From Stieleria magnilauensis (GTDB lineage Bacteria; Planctomycetota; Planctomycetia; Pirellulales; Pirellulaceae): DNA of 64,000 nucleotides. Under the pieces are notes generated by a model. It was given only the letters and a program-made list of their open reading frames with translations, made no database searches and had not been told where the DNA came from. Position numbers and translations under genes: made by a program. Below, one piece after another: positions 16,007 through 25,454 of this stretch. Location of the stretch: assembly GCA_007753675.1 (NCBI GenBank), contig CP036432.1, positions 9,395,381 to 9,459,380 of the forward strand, written 5' to 3'. Position 1 is the first letter of the stretch; every line of letters begins with the position of its first letter.

Positions 16007-18421
16007 ATGATGATGCGACTGCGACGATTCCGACTCTCCTCGCTCGCCGCCGCCGTGATCGCGGTCGTGGCGCTAGGCTCGTTTGCCAACGCCGATCAAC
16101 GGATCGTGCTCAAAAGCGGAATCGCGCTGGAAGGCTTGTTCGCCGAAATCGCGTCGCTAAACCAAGATCCGTTTCAAGCCGGCGGACGGGGACAACCCAA
16201 GTCACGGCCCATTCTGTTAGTGGATGACGGTCTGCGCCGCGTCTACATCCACGAGCGCGGCATGGTTGCCGGTCCGCCGCAAGATGTCCGTGGCATCGAG
16301 CGAACCATCGAATTCAATCAAAAGTTGTCGCTTGGCGGCAGCGCGATCCAGGGCATCGGCGACATCCTGGGCGTCTCAGATTTCAACGAGTATGGACGTC
16401 GTACGGTCACGATCCGGGGACCGACGGGCGCGGCGATCGACATCGTTCAAGGCATCACGGAATTGAACTCGCGTTACGCAAAGGTCGAGGCGCTCGCATC
16501 GAGACCTGCATACGAATGGGACATGCGTGTCGCGACCAGTTCGATCATGTCCGATACCCTGCAACGGATCTTTCGCCAACGGATCGACCAAACCGACGTC
16601 AACGAACGCCTGACCGTGGTCCGCTTCTTCATCGAAGCCGAACGATTTCGCGCCGCCGAAGAAGAACTGACCCGGACGATTCGTGCTTTCCCAGAACTGA
16701 AGGACATGAAAACCCAGTTGATCGGCATCGTCAATCGACAAGCCAATCAATTGATCGACGAGGCCGCGCTACGGGCGAGCGTGGGACAAGAAAACTATGC
16801 CCGCACGGTCTATCAACGATTTCCGATGAACGCCGTCGGCAGGATCACGCGCGAGAAAGTCAAAATCGCGTCGGAGAAACTGGCCGAATCCGATCAACAA
16901 GTCAAAGACCTGGTCGAAGCGTTGCGCGCCGATTTGGCCAAGCTTCCCGAAGGCCAACGGGATTCCTTGCAAAAGGTGTTCGGCGAAATTGAAAACGGTC
17001 TCAGCTCGGCAACCCTGCCCCGCTTGAACGACTACTCGCGATTGCGAGACTCCGAAACCGTGACGTTGGAAGAACGTGTCGCCCTGGCGGTTGCCGGTTG
17101 GCTGATGGGTCCCGGCTCGGGTGAACAGAACTTGGTCGTCGCATCGTCCTTGGTCCAAGTCCGTGACCTGGTCGCCGAGTACCTGGGACCGGCGGATCTG
17201 GCGCGGCGGCCACAGATTCTCGAGGAACTGCGAGGCATCGAAGGTTCCCAGATCGAGTACGTCGCGCGATTGCTGCCGCAACTGCTGCCGGTCAAGGAGT
17301 GGCCGGATGGATCAGAGGATCCGACGATCCCCGGGATGTTCCGTGTCGGAAACATTGCCGGTGCGGAACAAGAGCAGGATTCGCTGATCGACGAACCCGC
17401 ATACTTGGTTCAACTGCCGCCGGAGTACGATCCGCATCGCGAGTACCCGTGTCTGGTCGTGCTGGCTCCTCCGGGATCGCCACCGGAATCGGAGCTGGCC
17501 TGGTGGGCGGGTGATTTCGATGCCTCCCAAGGCACGCGGATCGGACATGCGACGCGCAACGGCTACATCGTCGTCGCGCCGCAATGGGGACGGGCGACAC
17601 AGCGAAGTTACGAGTACACGCCGCGTGAGCACCATGCCGTGCTGTCATCGCTTCGGCATGCGATGCGTCGCGCGTCGATCGATGCCGATCGCGTCTTCCT
17701 GGCCGGACACGGCGACGGCGCGACGGCCGCTTGGGACATCGCACTCGCTCATCCCGACCATTGGGCGGGCATGATCAGCATCAACGGAGAACCGTCCAAG
17801 ACGATTCAGCACTACTTTCCCAACGCGGAATACATCCCGCTGTACTTTGTGATGGGTGAAGCCTCCGGTCCCAAGCCGCCGCTGATCCGCATGGGCGGGG
17901 TCTTGGATGACTACATGAATGTGCGAAACGACGCGACCGTGGTGATGTACCGGGGTCGAGGCCGCGAGGATTTTTACGAAGAAATCCCCAAGCTGTTTGA
18001 ATGGTTGAACGTCGCCACGCACGTGCGGAAGCCGATGCCGGAGAAAATCAATACCGTCACGATGCGCAAGGGCGACCAGTACTTTTGGTGGTTGGAGTTG
18101 GGGCCATTGAAACCGCTGGTGGAAATCAACCCGGTGCTGTGGGAGCAGGCCGAACGGAAGCGATCCGGGAAAATCGACGCGTCGGTGGGCGGCGGAAACC
18201 AAATCCGCGTCGACGGCCCGTCCGACTCCTTCATGTTGTGTCTTCGCCCCGATATGGGGGTGGATCTGAACGAGCAGATCGTGATTCGGCGAGACCGCGA
18301 CCGGGTGCCCGACTACTACCGATTTGGTGGTGAACTGGAGATGCTGCTCGAGGACACCCGGCGACGAGCCGACCGCAAACGCCCCTTTTGGGCCAGGATT
18401 CGAGTGCCCATGAATGACTGA
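16007..18421 (+). CDS. Secreted alpha/beta-hydrolase-fold protein with Asp at the nucleophile position
   Basis: 804 residues with a signal peptide (residues 1-29, cleavage after ANA). The middle region (~30-430) is helical and not recognised. A C-terminal part (~460-690) has the shape of an esterase/PHB-depolymerase: LVQLPPEYDPHREYPCLVVL, GYIVVAPQWG, ASIDADRVFLAGHGDGA and PLYFVMGE. The nucleophile elbow GxSxG reads GHGDGA, so D570 replaces Ser. That rules out a normal serine esterase; it may be inactive, bind peptides or use Asp as dienelactone-like or dehalogenase-type enzymes do. A final ~110 residues form an unrecognised domain. It stands alone, after a large palindrome. Confidence 0.75.
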   Translation: MMMRLRRFRLSSLAAAVIAVVALGSFANADQRIVLKSGIALEGLFAEIASLNQDPFQAGGRGQPKSRPILLVDDGLRRVYIHERGMVAGPPQDVRGIERTIEFNQKLSLGGSAIQGIGDILGVSDFNEYGRRTVTIRGPTGAAIDIVQGITELNSRYAKVEALASRPAYEWDMRVATSSIMSDTLQRIFRQRIDQTDVNERLTVVRFFIEAERFRAAEEELTRTIRAFPELKDMKTQLIGIVNRQANQLIDEAALRASVGQENYARTVYQRFPMNAVGRITREKVKIASEKLAESDQQVKDLVEALRADLAKLPEGQRDSLQKVFGEIENGLSSATLPRLNDYSRLRDSETVTLEERVALAVAGWLMGPGSGEQNLVVASSLVQVRDLVAEYLGPADLARRPQILEELRGIEGSQIEYVARLLPQLLPVKEWPDGSEDPTIPGMFRVGNIAGAEQEQDSLIDEPAYLVQLPPEYDPHREYPCLVVLAPPGSPPESELAWWAGDFDASQGTRIGHATRNGYIVVAPQWGRATQRSYEYTPREHHAVLSSLRHAMRRASIDADRVFLAGHGDGATAAWDIALAHPDHWAGMISINGEPSKTIQHYFPNAEYIPLYFVMGEASGPKPPLIRMGGVLDDYMNVRNDATVVMYRGRGREDFYEEIPKLFEWLNVATHVRKPMPEKINTVTMRKGDQYFWWLELGPLKPLVEINPVLWEQAERKRSGKIDASVGGGNQIRVDGPSDSFMLCLRPDMGVDLNEQIVIRRDRDRVPDYYRFGGELEMLLEDTRRRADRKRPFWARIRVPMND

Positions 18422-18730
18422 CCTAGGGCTTCAATTTGCACCCTGCCGGCATCCTGACGGCGAGACGGGTCACGCGGAGCTAAAAAAACTGGACGATCCT
18501 ATTCCCGCCACCGACAATATGGCACTAAATCTGTCGAATGGCGCCGGAGAAAAAAAGGTCCAAGTTTGGCAGCGAACCGTTCCTGGGTTGTTGGGCTCCC
18601 ATTAGTTGGGCGTTGAATTCCCAAGCTGCAATCGAAACGCTTGCCGACGCCACATTCCCACCGTCCCTTCAGTCTGCCCCTTCGATCGGCCCACCTAGCG
18701 GCCTGTGCGGCGAACTGATTTCCCCATCCT
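18422..18730. other. Intergenic gap without recognised features
   Basis: About 310 bp between the secreted hydrolase-fold gene and the next plausible gene. It contains A-runs (AAAAAAACTGG, GAAAAAAAGG) but no clear hairpin-plus-T-run, repeat or coding signal. Confidence 0.5.
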
Positions 18731-19378
18731 GTGATTTGCATTTTGTCCAAACCGGCTGAATTCGAATTTCTTGCCCCACCCGTCGGCGACGCGGACGTGG
18801 TGGATGATGTTGTCACCCTGGGACCGGCCGATTTTCAGCGGATCGGTATCCAGCCGACCGAAACTCGACTTGCAGTGATCCGTCACGCGGCCAGCCGCGC
18901 CGCCAAATCGTTGGCCAGGCGACAGCTGAGCGCCCCGAACCCGATGACCGAACAACAACTCTCGCGAATCGCCGTTTCGACGTATCGGCTGTTGGATCCG
19001 CGGCAGCGAATGGATCGTCACTCCCGCGCCCATGTGGGCCGCATCCGTCCCGCCGCCCTGTATCGGGCCGGGCGAGCGGAATTCGCTGATGGTCAGATCC
19101 TGATCCAATCCTGCGAAGCGTCTGAGTCGTCGACCGCGACCCATCACATCGACGAAGTGTGTCAGGGGCGAGCGTTTGCAACGGACGTGACGACGTTCCA
19201 AAACGTCCGGCCGACGACGGCAAAGCCAGCAATGACGCTGCGACGTCTTGCCACGCGCCCCAGCCTGATCCTGACGATGATCGTCACCCTGCTGTTGACG
19301 GCCGGGGCGGTGTGGAATTGGGGACACAATCGAAACGCCGGGCCAGAGCGATCGCTGCCAGCGGCGAACCGTCGCTGA
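18731..19378 (+). CDS. Hypothetical tail-anchored membrane protein
   Basis: 215 residues, not recognised. The soluble part is Arg- and Ala-rich (RHAASRAAKSLARRQL) and a single hydrophobic helix lies at the C-terminus (PSLILTMIVTLLLTAGAVW), followed by a short basic tail, giving a tail-anchored topology. The start may be the GTG at 18731 or the TTG at 18743. The open frame on the other strand over the same bases lacks any membrane segment or motif, so the plus strand is favoured. It ends 94 nt before the MoxR-type ATPase gene, and the membrane anchor could recruit that complex (inference). Confidence 0.5.
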   Translation: MICILSKPAEFEFLAPPVGDADVVDDVVTLGPADFQRIGIQPTETRLAVIRHAASRAAKSLARRQLSAPNPMTEQQLSRIAVSTYRLLDPRQRMDRHSRAHVGRIRPAALYRAGRAEFADGQILIQSCEASESSTATHHIDEVCQGRAFATDVTTFQNVRPTTAKPAMTLRRLATRPSLILTMIVTLLLTAGAVWNWGHNRNAGPERSLPAANRR

Positions 19379-19472
19379 GCGGATCCGCGCCCGGATTCTG
19401 TCCCTCGCTTTGCAGGCGTCTACAATCAGACACGAGTGAGGCTCGTTTCTTAACTACTACGGATGATTGTGA

Positions 19473-20897
19473 ATGAACGTCGCGACGGCAGCACCAACCG
19501 CAACGACTTTGAAAGAGTTGATCGACAGCGGATGGGAATCGAAATCGGTCAAGCGCGAGATCCGCGATAACTTCACGCGGATGCTGGCCAGCGGCGAAGA
19601 ATTGTTCCCCGGAATCGTCGGCTATGACGACACCGTGATCCCGGAAATCAATTTGGCCCTGTTGGCCGGACACGACATGCTGTTCCTGGGCGAAAAGGGA
19701 CAGGCTAAAAGCCGCATCATGCGGATGCTGACCCGGTTCTTGGACGAGTGGATTCCCTTCATCGACCATCCCGAGTTGCCCGTTCATGAAGACCCGACCC
19801 ACCCGGTCACGTCCCTCGGTCGAAAACTGGTCGAAACGCTTGATCCGGAAGACATCAAGATCGGCTGGTGGCATCGCGACCACCGGTATTCGGAACGATT
19901 GTCGCCGGGCACCAAGTTCGCAGACATCATCGGCGAAATCGACCCGGCGAAACTGACCGGCGGCGTCAGCATGAGCGCCGAAGAAGCCTTGTCGTTCGGG
20001 CTGATCCCGCGAATGCATCGCGGCATCTTTGCCATGAATGAATTGCCCGAACTGGACGACCTGGTCCAAGTCGGTTTGTTCAACATCCTCGAAGAACGGG
20101 ATGTGCAAATCCGCGGATTTCCGATCCGATTTGATTTGGACATCATGATCCTGTTCTCCGCCAACCCGTCGACGTACAACCGCAGCGGCAAGGTGATTCC
20201 CCAATTGAAAGACCGCATCGGGACGATCGTGCAAACGCACTACCCGACCGAACGTGATCAGGGAATCGACATCCTGCGGCAAGAAATCGGCGAGGACCTG
20301 GATGGCGAGTATCCGGTCCAAGTGCCGTATTTCATGTTCCAATTGGTTGAAGAGATCACCGAGCAGGCGCGGCGGAGCAAGTTCATCGATCAAGCGTCCG
20401 GTGTGTCGGCACGCTTTTCACTGGCCAATTTCCGAATCATGGTCGCCTCGGCACGCCAACGCGGCATCCTGCACAACGAAAGACCGGCCGTTCCACGAAT
20501 CAGCGACTTGGGACACCTGTACTCCAGCTCGCTCGGCAAGCTGGAACTGGATCTGATGGGCACCCACCAGATGAGTGAAAAACAGGTGCTTGATGCGGTC
20601 GTCGCCAAAGCCGTCCAAGTCATCTTTGGTGAATACGTCGAAAAGCACGGGCTGGGCGAGATCGCCGAAATTTTCCGCAGCGGCGTCCGCGTCGAAGTGG
20701 GTGACTTGCTGCCGAGCAGCCATTACGCCGAACGTTTGCAGAGTGTCCCGCCGGCCTGGAATTTGGCATTCGAGGTCAACGCCAGCGAAAGCGAGGCGGT
20801 TCGGGCCAGTTGCGTCGAGTTTGTGTTGGCGGGCCTGTATAGCATGGACCGTATCAGCCGAGCCCAACGTCACGGCAAAATCGAATACGAAGTTTAA
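19473..20897 (+). CDS. MoxR/ChlI-type AAA+ ATPase
   Basis: 474-residue AAA+ protein of the magnesium-chelatase subunit I / MoxR group. Walker A is G73-EKGQAKS-80, Walker B lies in [11 protein letters not shown] (~185-195, Asn in place of the usual Asp-Glu first position), and sensor 1 is [10 protein letters not shown]. An arginine-rich second half ([19 protein letters not shown]) matches the sensor 2 lid. Such ATPases pair with a VWA protein to load metals or remodel partners; that partner follows after 4 nt. The usual length is 330-350, so the ~100-residue C-terminal extension is an addition. Confidence 0.85.
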   Translation: MNVATAAPTATTLKELIDSGWESKSVKREIRDNFTRMLASGEELFPGIVGYDDTVIPEINLALLAGHDMLFLGEKGQAKSRIMRMLTRFLDEWIPFIDHPELPVHEDPTHPVTSLGRKLVETLDPEDIKIGWWHRDHRYSERLSPGTKFADIIGEIDPAKLTGGVSMSAEEALSFGLIPRMHRGIFAMNELPELDDLVQVGLFNILEERDVQIRGFPIRFDLDIMILFSANPSTYNRSGKVIPQLKDRIGTIVQTHYPTERDQGIDILRQEIGEDLDGEYPVQVPYFMFQLVEEITEQARRSKFIDQASGVSARFSLANFRIMVASARQRGILHNERPAVPRISDLGHLYSSSLGKLELDLMGTHQMSEKQVLDAVVAKAVQVIFGEYVEKHGLGEIAEIFRSGVRVEVGDLLPSSHYAERLQSVPPAWNLAFEVNASESEAVRASCVEFVLAGLYSMDRISRAQRHGKIEYEV

Positions 20898-20901
20898 TCG
20901 C

Positions 20902-22599
20902 ATGAACAAACGACTCGGCGGCATCATCCACGCGTACCAAAAGTACGATCCGGCTTCGTTTCCGCCACCGAGCGAGCCACCGCCGGACCTCGTGACGCCG
21001 GCCTTTGAACAGGCGCTGATGTATGGTGAGTTTCGCGAATTGAGCGAAGAAGAACTCGCCCGTGCGGTGCGTTTGGATCCCAGCCAAATCCAAGGTCTGG
21101 GCCCGAGTATCGACTTTCTCAAAGCGATGCTCGAAGAACGCAAACGAAAGATTCTTGAAACCTATGAAGCGCGGTCGGTCCAAAAGAAAGCTCGCAAAGC
21201 CTTTCACTCCGCGGCCAAGGACGTCCGGATTCCCAAAAAGCTGGCCGAAACCTACCGACAAGCGATCAACCGCGAACAACCCTACCTGCTCGAATCGCTC
21301 TGGTATCGCGCCGAAGACCATGGCGGATCGCTCTCGACGGACTTGTTGAAGGTCGCCGCGCGGATGGGCGACAAACACAACATCGAAGAACTCGCCAGCA
21401 AGTATGAGTTCACCGGCAACGAGTCGATGTCGGTTCCCAAAGCCTTGGAAATCAAAGAAGAACTCGAAAAGATCGACGAGCTGCTGAAACAACTCGAAGA
21501 GGCAGCCAAGTCGGCCCAGATCGGGCTGATCGACATGGACATGCTCAGCGAGTTCGCTCAACCGGGCGACATGGAACAGCTCGAAGAGATGCGGCGTCAG
21601 GTCGAGAACTTGATCCGCGAAGAAGCCGAGCGCCAGGGGCTGCAACGTGATTCGGCCGGCCAGTTTCGTCTGACGCCCCACGCCTACAAGATCTTCCAAG
21701 GTCGCCTGCTTGAACGGATCTTCAGCGAACTGGCCCCCTCGCGGTCCGGACGACACCATGGAAATGTCATCGGTGAAGGCGCGGTGGAATTGCAACAAAC
21801 CAAGCCCTACGAGTTCGGCGATTCGGTCGCCAACATGGACATCCCGCAAACGGTCATCAATGCCCTGCTCCGCCAAGGCGACGAGCGACCGCTGCGGCTG
21901 CGCGGCGATGACATCGAAATCCACAAGACACGCAATCACCCCAAGTGTGCCACGTGTGTGATCATGGACATGAGCGGTTCGATGCGCTACGACGGCCAGT
22001 ACATGAACGTCAAACGCATGGCGCTCGCGCTGCAAGGGTTGATCCAATCGGAGTACCCCGGTGATTTCTTGCGATTCATCGAGATGTACACGTTCGCCAA
22101 ACTCCGCGCCCCCGGCGAAATCATCAACCTGATGCCCAAACCGGTCACCATTCACGATCCCTGGGTGCGGCTCAAAGCAGACCTCAGTGACCAAAACGTC
22201 AGCGAAGCACAAATCCACCCGCACTTCACCAACATCCAACGCTCGTTGCAACTGGCACGTCAAAATCTGGTCAATTGCGACACGCCCAACCGCCAAATCG
22301 TGTTGATCACCGATGGGTTACCCACAGCGCATTGCGAAGACGAATGGCTTTACATGCTGTACCCGCCGGATCCGCGCACCGAGCAAGCCACGATGCGTGA
22401 AGCCGCCTTGTGCGCCAAGGAAGGAATCACGATCAACATCTTTCTAGTGCCCAGTTGGTCGCAATCCGAAGAAGACATCCGGTTCGCCAACCGGATGGCA
22501 CAGTCCACTTCCGGTCGCGTCTTCTTCACCAGCGGAAACAACCTCGATCGCTTCGTCCTCTGGGACTACGTTCAAAACAAACGCGAAATCATCGCCTGA
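20902..22599 (+). CDS. VWA-domain protein, partner of the MoxR-type ATPase
   Basis: 565 residues, starting at the ATG at 20902, 4 nt after the ATPase stop. The N-terminal ~330 residues are helical and charged, with a probable coiled coil (LEIKEELEKIDELLKQLEEA). A C-terminal von Willebrand A domain follows with a complete MIDAS: DMSGS at D356-S360, a downstream Thr and ITDGLPTA for the distal Asp. The pair resembles ChlI-ChlD, RavA-ViaA and related metal or protein maturation machines. No chelatase subunit H, methanol dehydrogenase or other client is next to it, so the substrate is unknown. Cytosolic: no signal peptide. Confidence 0.85.
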   Translation: MNKRLGGIIHAYQKYDPASFPPPSEPPPDLVTPAFEQALMYGEFRELSEEELARAVRLDPSQIQGLGPSIDFLKAMLEERKRKILETYEARSVQKKARKAFHSAAKDVRIPKKLAETYRQAINREQPYLLESLWYRAEDHGGSLSTDLLKVAARMGDKHNIEELASKYEFTGNESMSVPKALEIKEELEKIDELLKQLEEAAKSAQIGLIDMDMLSEFAQPGDMEQLEEMRRQVENLIREEAERQGLQRDSAGQFRLTPHAYKIFQGRLLERIFSELAPSRSGRHHGNVIGEGAVELQQTKPYEFGDSVANMDIPQTVINALLRQGDERPLRLRGDDIEIHKTRNHPKCATCVIMDMSGSMRYDGQYMNVKRMALALQGLIQSEYPGDFLRFIEMYTFAKLRAPGEIINLMPKPVTIHDPWVRLKADLSDQNVSEAQIHPHFTNIQRSLQLARQNLVNCDTPNRQIVLITDGLPTAHCEDEWLYMLYPPDPRTEQATMREAALCAKEGITINIFLVPSWSQSEEDIRFANRMAQSTSGRVFFTSGNNLDRFVLWDYVQNKREIIA

Positions 22600-22875
22600 A
22601 GTGGCGTAAGCTTCCAGCTTGCGATCATCCAAAGCATCAGTGACGGCCTGACCACTGAATCAACGGTTCGCGATTGCGATGGCTCATACGGATTCGGGTC
22701 GGTCATGGTCTGTTTTGGTTGCTAGCAAAGATTGGTGAACCGTGGTTTGACATTGCCGGTCGGTGGGAAAGTTTTGTATTGGAAGTTCTGAATTGCGCTA
22801 AAGCCGCAGAGCGAGACGTCGATCGGACGTCACTGAAGATGGCAACACCTTACGAATTGGACCTGCGAGGCACGG

Positions 22876-24777
22876 ATGCACTCGGCGAGACACTTAAACG
22901 ATAGCCAAATTACCTCCGCTGGTGCGTCGGTGGCTGCTGCCGCCCGCGTTGCCGTGATCGCAACGATCGGTTTGTCCATGTTAGGCTGCCGAAGCGGACG
23001 GCCGACGGGTTCCATGGTCCAGGTGACCGAGGATCCGGCGGCGGTCGTGACCCATCTGCCGGCACCGGAACAGCGATTGGCCACATCGACGACCGGCAAA
23101 GACCGGGGACTGGTCAAGGTGGATCGGGGAGCGACGACGAAAACAGAACTCGCCAGTGCGACGACCAGCAACGTAACGGAAAAACCAAGACCGTCGGCGT
23201 CCAAGCCGTCCTCCACCGCGACAACGGCTGGTGCGACGACCCGGATGAGTCTGTCGGATGCGTCCCGAACCGACCGCGCACCTGCTGGAGCCCCCGCCGA
23301 GCCGCCCAAGGGATCGATCGCCGCGGCGACCGCCACACCCAAGTCGCCGGCGCCCCAAGCTTCCTCCGACAAGACCGAAAACGCCGGCGCGACCAACGTC
23401 GACGTCTCACCGGCCGGACTCGTCTCGGCTTCCCTGACCGATCTAAGCGCGACGCAAAAAGCCAACAAGCCGAGCACGGAGGAACCGGTCGCCAAAGCCG
23501 CGCCGCCGGCTGCCACCGCCGAGACGACCACCGCGGCTGAAACAGTGGCGAATTCTTCGGCCACCCAACCGCCCCGTACGCGACGACAGGCCGTCAACCA
23601 AACCGATCTGCCCAACGACGTGACCGCAGCGATCAGGCAATCGCTTGCCCGACTTCCCGCCTTGCCCGATTCGCGGGTCGCGGCCGACGGCTTGGCCCCC
23701 GTGCGACTCGGCACCGGCATGGTCCAACTGGCCCAGCAAGACGCTCCGGCACCGCCCCCAGTCGCCGAACCAGCAGCTGCGCCCCACGTCGGCGACCTCG
23801 TTGCGAAAGCGGCGAAACCGGCAGCCACCGAACCGCAACCGGATACGCCTCGGTCGACCGAGACGACGCAGGCGGTTGCCGAAACCCAGCAAACCGAAAC
23901 GACGCCGCCCACCGAGCCGATGCTAGTCGCTGAGGAGGACCCCAGCGTGGTCATGAATGCGAACCAGGTGCTGCCGGCGTCACATGCGAGTGACGATGGC
24001 GACGACAACCTGGCATTCGCCGGCCACCAAAAGACGCCGGAGATTGAATCGGTTCCGACGGCCGTTGCGATGCAACAGCTGAGCGAAGCGGAACTCTATC
24101 GCGCGCTGCTTGACCGATTGTCTCAGCCGAATAACGGTGAAAGCCCGACTCAACGCGAGCGACGTGAATTCGTCATGCGTCACCTGATGGTGCTCGCCGG
24201 AGAACCCGAAGCCGCGCTGGAGTCCATGCAAGGATTGAACCCGACTGAGCAACTGTATCTGGAGAATCAGTTGATGGGGTTATGGACGATGATTGATCCC
24301 GAAGGCCATCCGTCCTCCGGTCGGCGGATCACCGAAGCATTGCCGAAATTCCGCGAAGCGACGCGTCTAATGGCGACCGCTACGGATTCGTTGACGTTGA
24401 ACAGTTTGGAGTTCTGTACTGAGATTGAATCCTACGGTCAGATCAAACCGTTCGAAGGCAATCGATTCGTCGCCGGCCAACAAGTGATTCTGTACTGCGA
24501 GATCGAAAACTTTGCCGCCGAAGATCTCACCGGTTACTTCCAGACGCAGTTGCAGGGAAGCTATGACATCTACAGCGCCAATAACACCAAGGTCATCAGC
24601 CAACTGTTACCGGTCGACCAACAGCAATCGCGTAATCGCCTGCGTGACTACTTCGTCGCCTATCAAATGAACCTGCCAAAAGGGTTGCCGCCGGGGACCT
24701 ATCGATTGCAACTGACGATCGAAGACATCGTCGGAAAGAAATACGGCCAATCCAGCATTCCGTTCGAGATCCGTTAG
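22876..24777 (+). CDS. Lipoprotein with long Ala/Thr/Pro-rich region and conserved C-terminal domain
   Basis: 633 residues. The hydrophobic segment AARVAVIATIGLSMLGC ends in a lipobox (LSMLGC, lipidated C38), so the protein is probably anchored in the outer or cytoplasmic membrane. Residues ~45-350 are low-complexity, rich in Ala, Thr, Pro and Glu, likely an unfolded spacer through the envelope. A folded C-terminal half follows (from about ELYRALLDRLSQ), containing an all-alpha stretch and then a beta-rich domain (NSLEFCTEIESYGQIKPFEG ... FVAGQQVILYCEIENF ... GTYRLQLTIEDIVG). I cannot name that domain. It stands alone; the preceding gap 22600-22875 has no gene I trust. Confidence 0.75.
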   Translation: MHSARHLNDSQITSAGASVAAAARVAVIATIGLSMLGCRSGRPTGSMVQVTEDPAAVVTHLPAPEQRLATSTTGKDRGLVKVDRGATTKTELASATTSNVTEKPRPSASKPSSTATTAGATTRMSLSDASRTDRAPAGAPAEPPKGSIAAATATPKSPAPQASSDKTENAGATNVDVSPAGLVSASLTDLSATQKANKPSTEEPVAKAAPPAATAETTTAAETVANSSATQPPRTRRQAVNQTDLPNDVTAAIRQSLARLPALPDSRVAADGLAPVRLGTGMVQLAQQDAPAPPPVAEPAAAPHVGDLVAKAAKPAATEPQPDTPRSTETTQAVAETQQTETTPPTEPMLVAEEDPSVVMNANQVLPASHASDDGDDNLAFAGHQKTPEIESVPTAVAMQQLSEAELYRALLDRLSQPNNGESPTQRERREFVMRHLMVLAGEPEAALESMQGLNPTEQLYLENQLMGLWTMIDPEGHPSSGRRITEALPKFREATRLMATATDSLTLNSLEFCTEIESYGQIKPFEGNRFVAGQQVILYCEIENFAAEDLTGYFQTQLQGSYDIYSANNTKVISQLLPVDQQQSRNRLRDYFVAYQMNLPKGLPPGTYRLQLTIEDIVGKKYGQSSIPFEIR

Positions 24778-24829
24778 GACGACGTGAACCGACAGGGTGC
24801 CGCGTAAAAACAGTCAGGCTTGAAGCACT

Positions 24830-25068
24830 CGTATTCCTTGCCAGCTAAATTTTCGGGTAGTGGACGAGGCGACGAGTCCTCTGCAGTCGGCATCTTGGCA
24901 AGGACTCGTCGCCTCGTCCACTACCGCCTACCCGAAACGCAAGGCAAGGACTCGTCGCCTCGTCCACTACCACCTACCCGAAACGCAAGGCAAGGACTCG
25001 TCGCCTCGTCCACTACCGCCTATCCGAAACGCAAGGCAAGGACTCGTCGCCTCGTCCACTACCGCCTG
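24830..25068 (+). repeat. Palindromic repeat, family 2, copy 2, with 46-bp tandem amplification
   Basis: The left arm at 24857-24880 is the exact reverse complement of 24901-24924. The right arm is then repeated at 24947-24970, 24993-25016 and 25039-25062, a perfect 46-bp period with only single-base changes between units (linker CGCCTACCCGAAACGCAAGGC). So the parent hairpin is the same element as 11928-12025, but its right half has been multiplied fourfold. It occupies the gap between the lipoprotein gene and the convergent sigma/membrane pair, and may act on both 3' ends. Confidence 0.9.
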
Positions 25069-25070
25069 CA

Positions 25071-25454
25071 CTAGCGTGCCGGCCGTTTGCTTTCACGGAA
25101 TTGGTGAAACAGATCGACCAGCGCCCAGTCAAAACTCATGTGGTTGGCTTCGGCGTGGCGAAGGGCGGCGGCGTTGGTTTGGTCGGCCGTCTGCGGCGAC
25201 GGTACTTCGACGCGAGTCAGGGCGCTGATCAGCGGCGAGACGACGACCAACAGCAACGACAACACGATCGTGACGCGTGCCGTTCGCAGCTGATTGCGTG
25301 CTCGTCCGGCCGAGTCCGAGGTGTGTTCAAGCAGTTGATCGCGATGTCGACGTCCGGGCAAGATCGACCCACCCAACGCGGCGATCTGGCGTTCGATCGC
25401 TGCATGATCGTCGCGGAGTGGACATCCTCGTTTGCCATCGTGATGCATCGTCAT
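25071..25454 (-). CDS. Small single-pass membrane protein, likely partner of the ECF sigma factor
   Basis: 127 residues, starting at the ATG (25452-25454) that overlaps the sigma stop as ATGA. The N-terminal ~60 residues are charged and cytosolic, one transmembrane helix lies at 61-80 (VTIVLSLLLVVVSPLISALT), and ~47 residues follow outside. Position and coupling suggest an anti-sigma factor, but no zinc-finger HxxxCxxC is present, so the class is unknown. A longer frame from 25685 lies inside the sigma gene and is rejected. Confidence 0.65.
   Translation of the reverse strand: MTMHHDGKRGCPLRDDHAAIERQIAALGGSILPGRRHRDQLLEHTSDSAGRARNQLRTARVTIVLSLLLVVVSPLISALTRVEVPSPQTADQTNAAALRHAEANHMSFDWALVDLFHQFRESKRPAR

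Noticed and set aside
20854-22296. 480-residue minus-strand frame opposite the VWA gene
   Set aside because: The plus strand encodes a clear MIDAS motif; the antisense frame has no recognised motif.
22600-22875. Small gene at 22674-22904
   Set aside because: The frame overlaps the lipoprotein start and has no motif; the gap also has a short inverted motif (AAGCTTCCAGCTT), seen only once, so I did not annotate it.
22830-24008. 392-residue minus-strand frame opposite the lipoprotein
   Set aside because: Produced by the repetitive Ala/Thr codons of the plus-strand gene; no motif, while the plus strand has a lipobox and a folded C-terminal domain.
24901-25068. CRISPR array
   Set aside because: Period 46 bp, but the would-be spacers are near identical and the repeat is one arm of a hairpin; no cas genes in the window. 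It is a tandem repeat.
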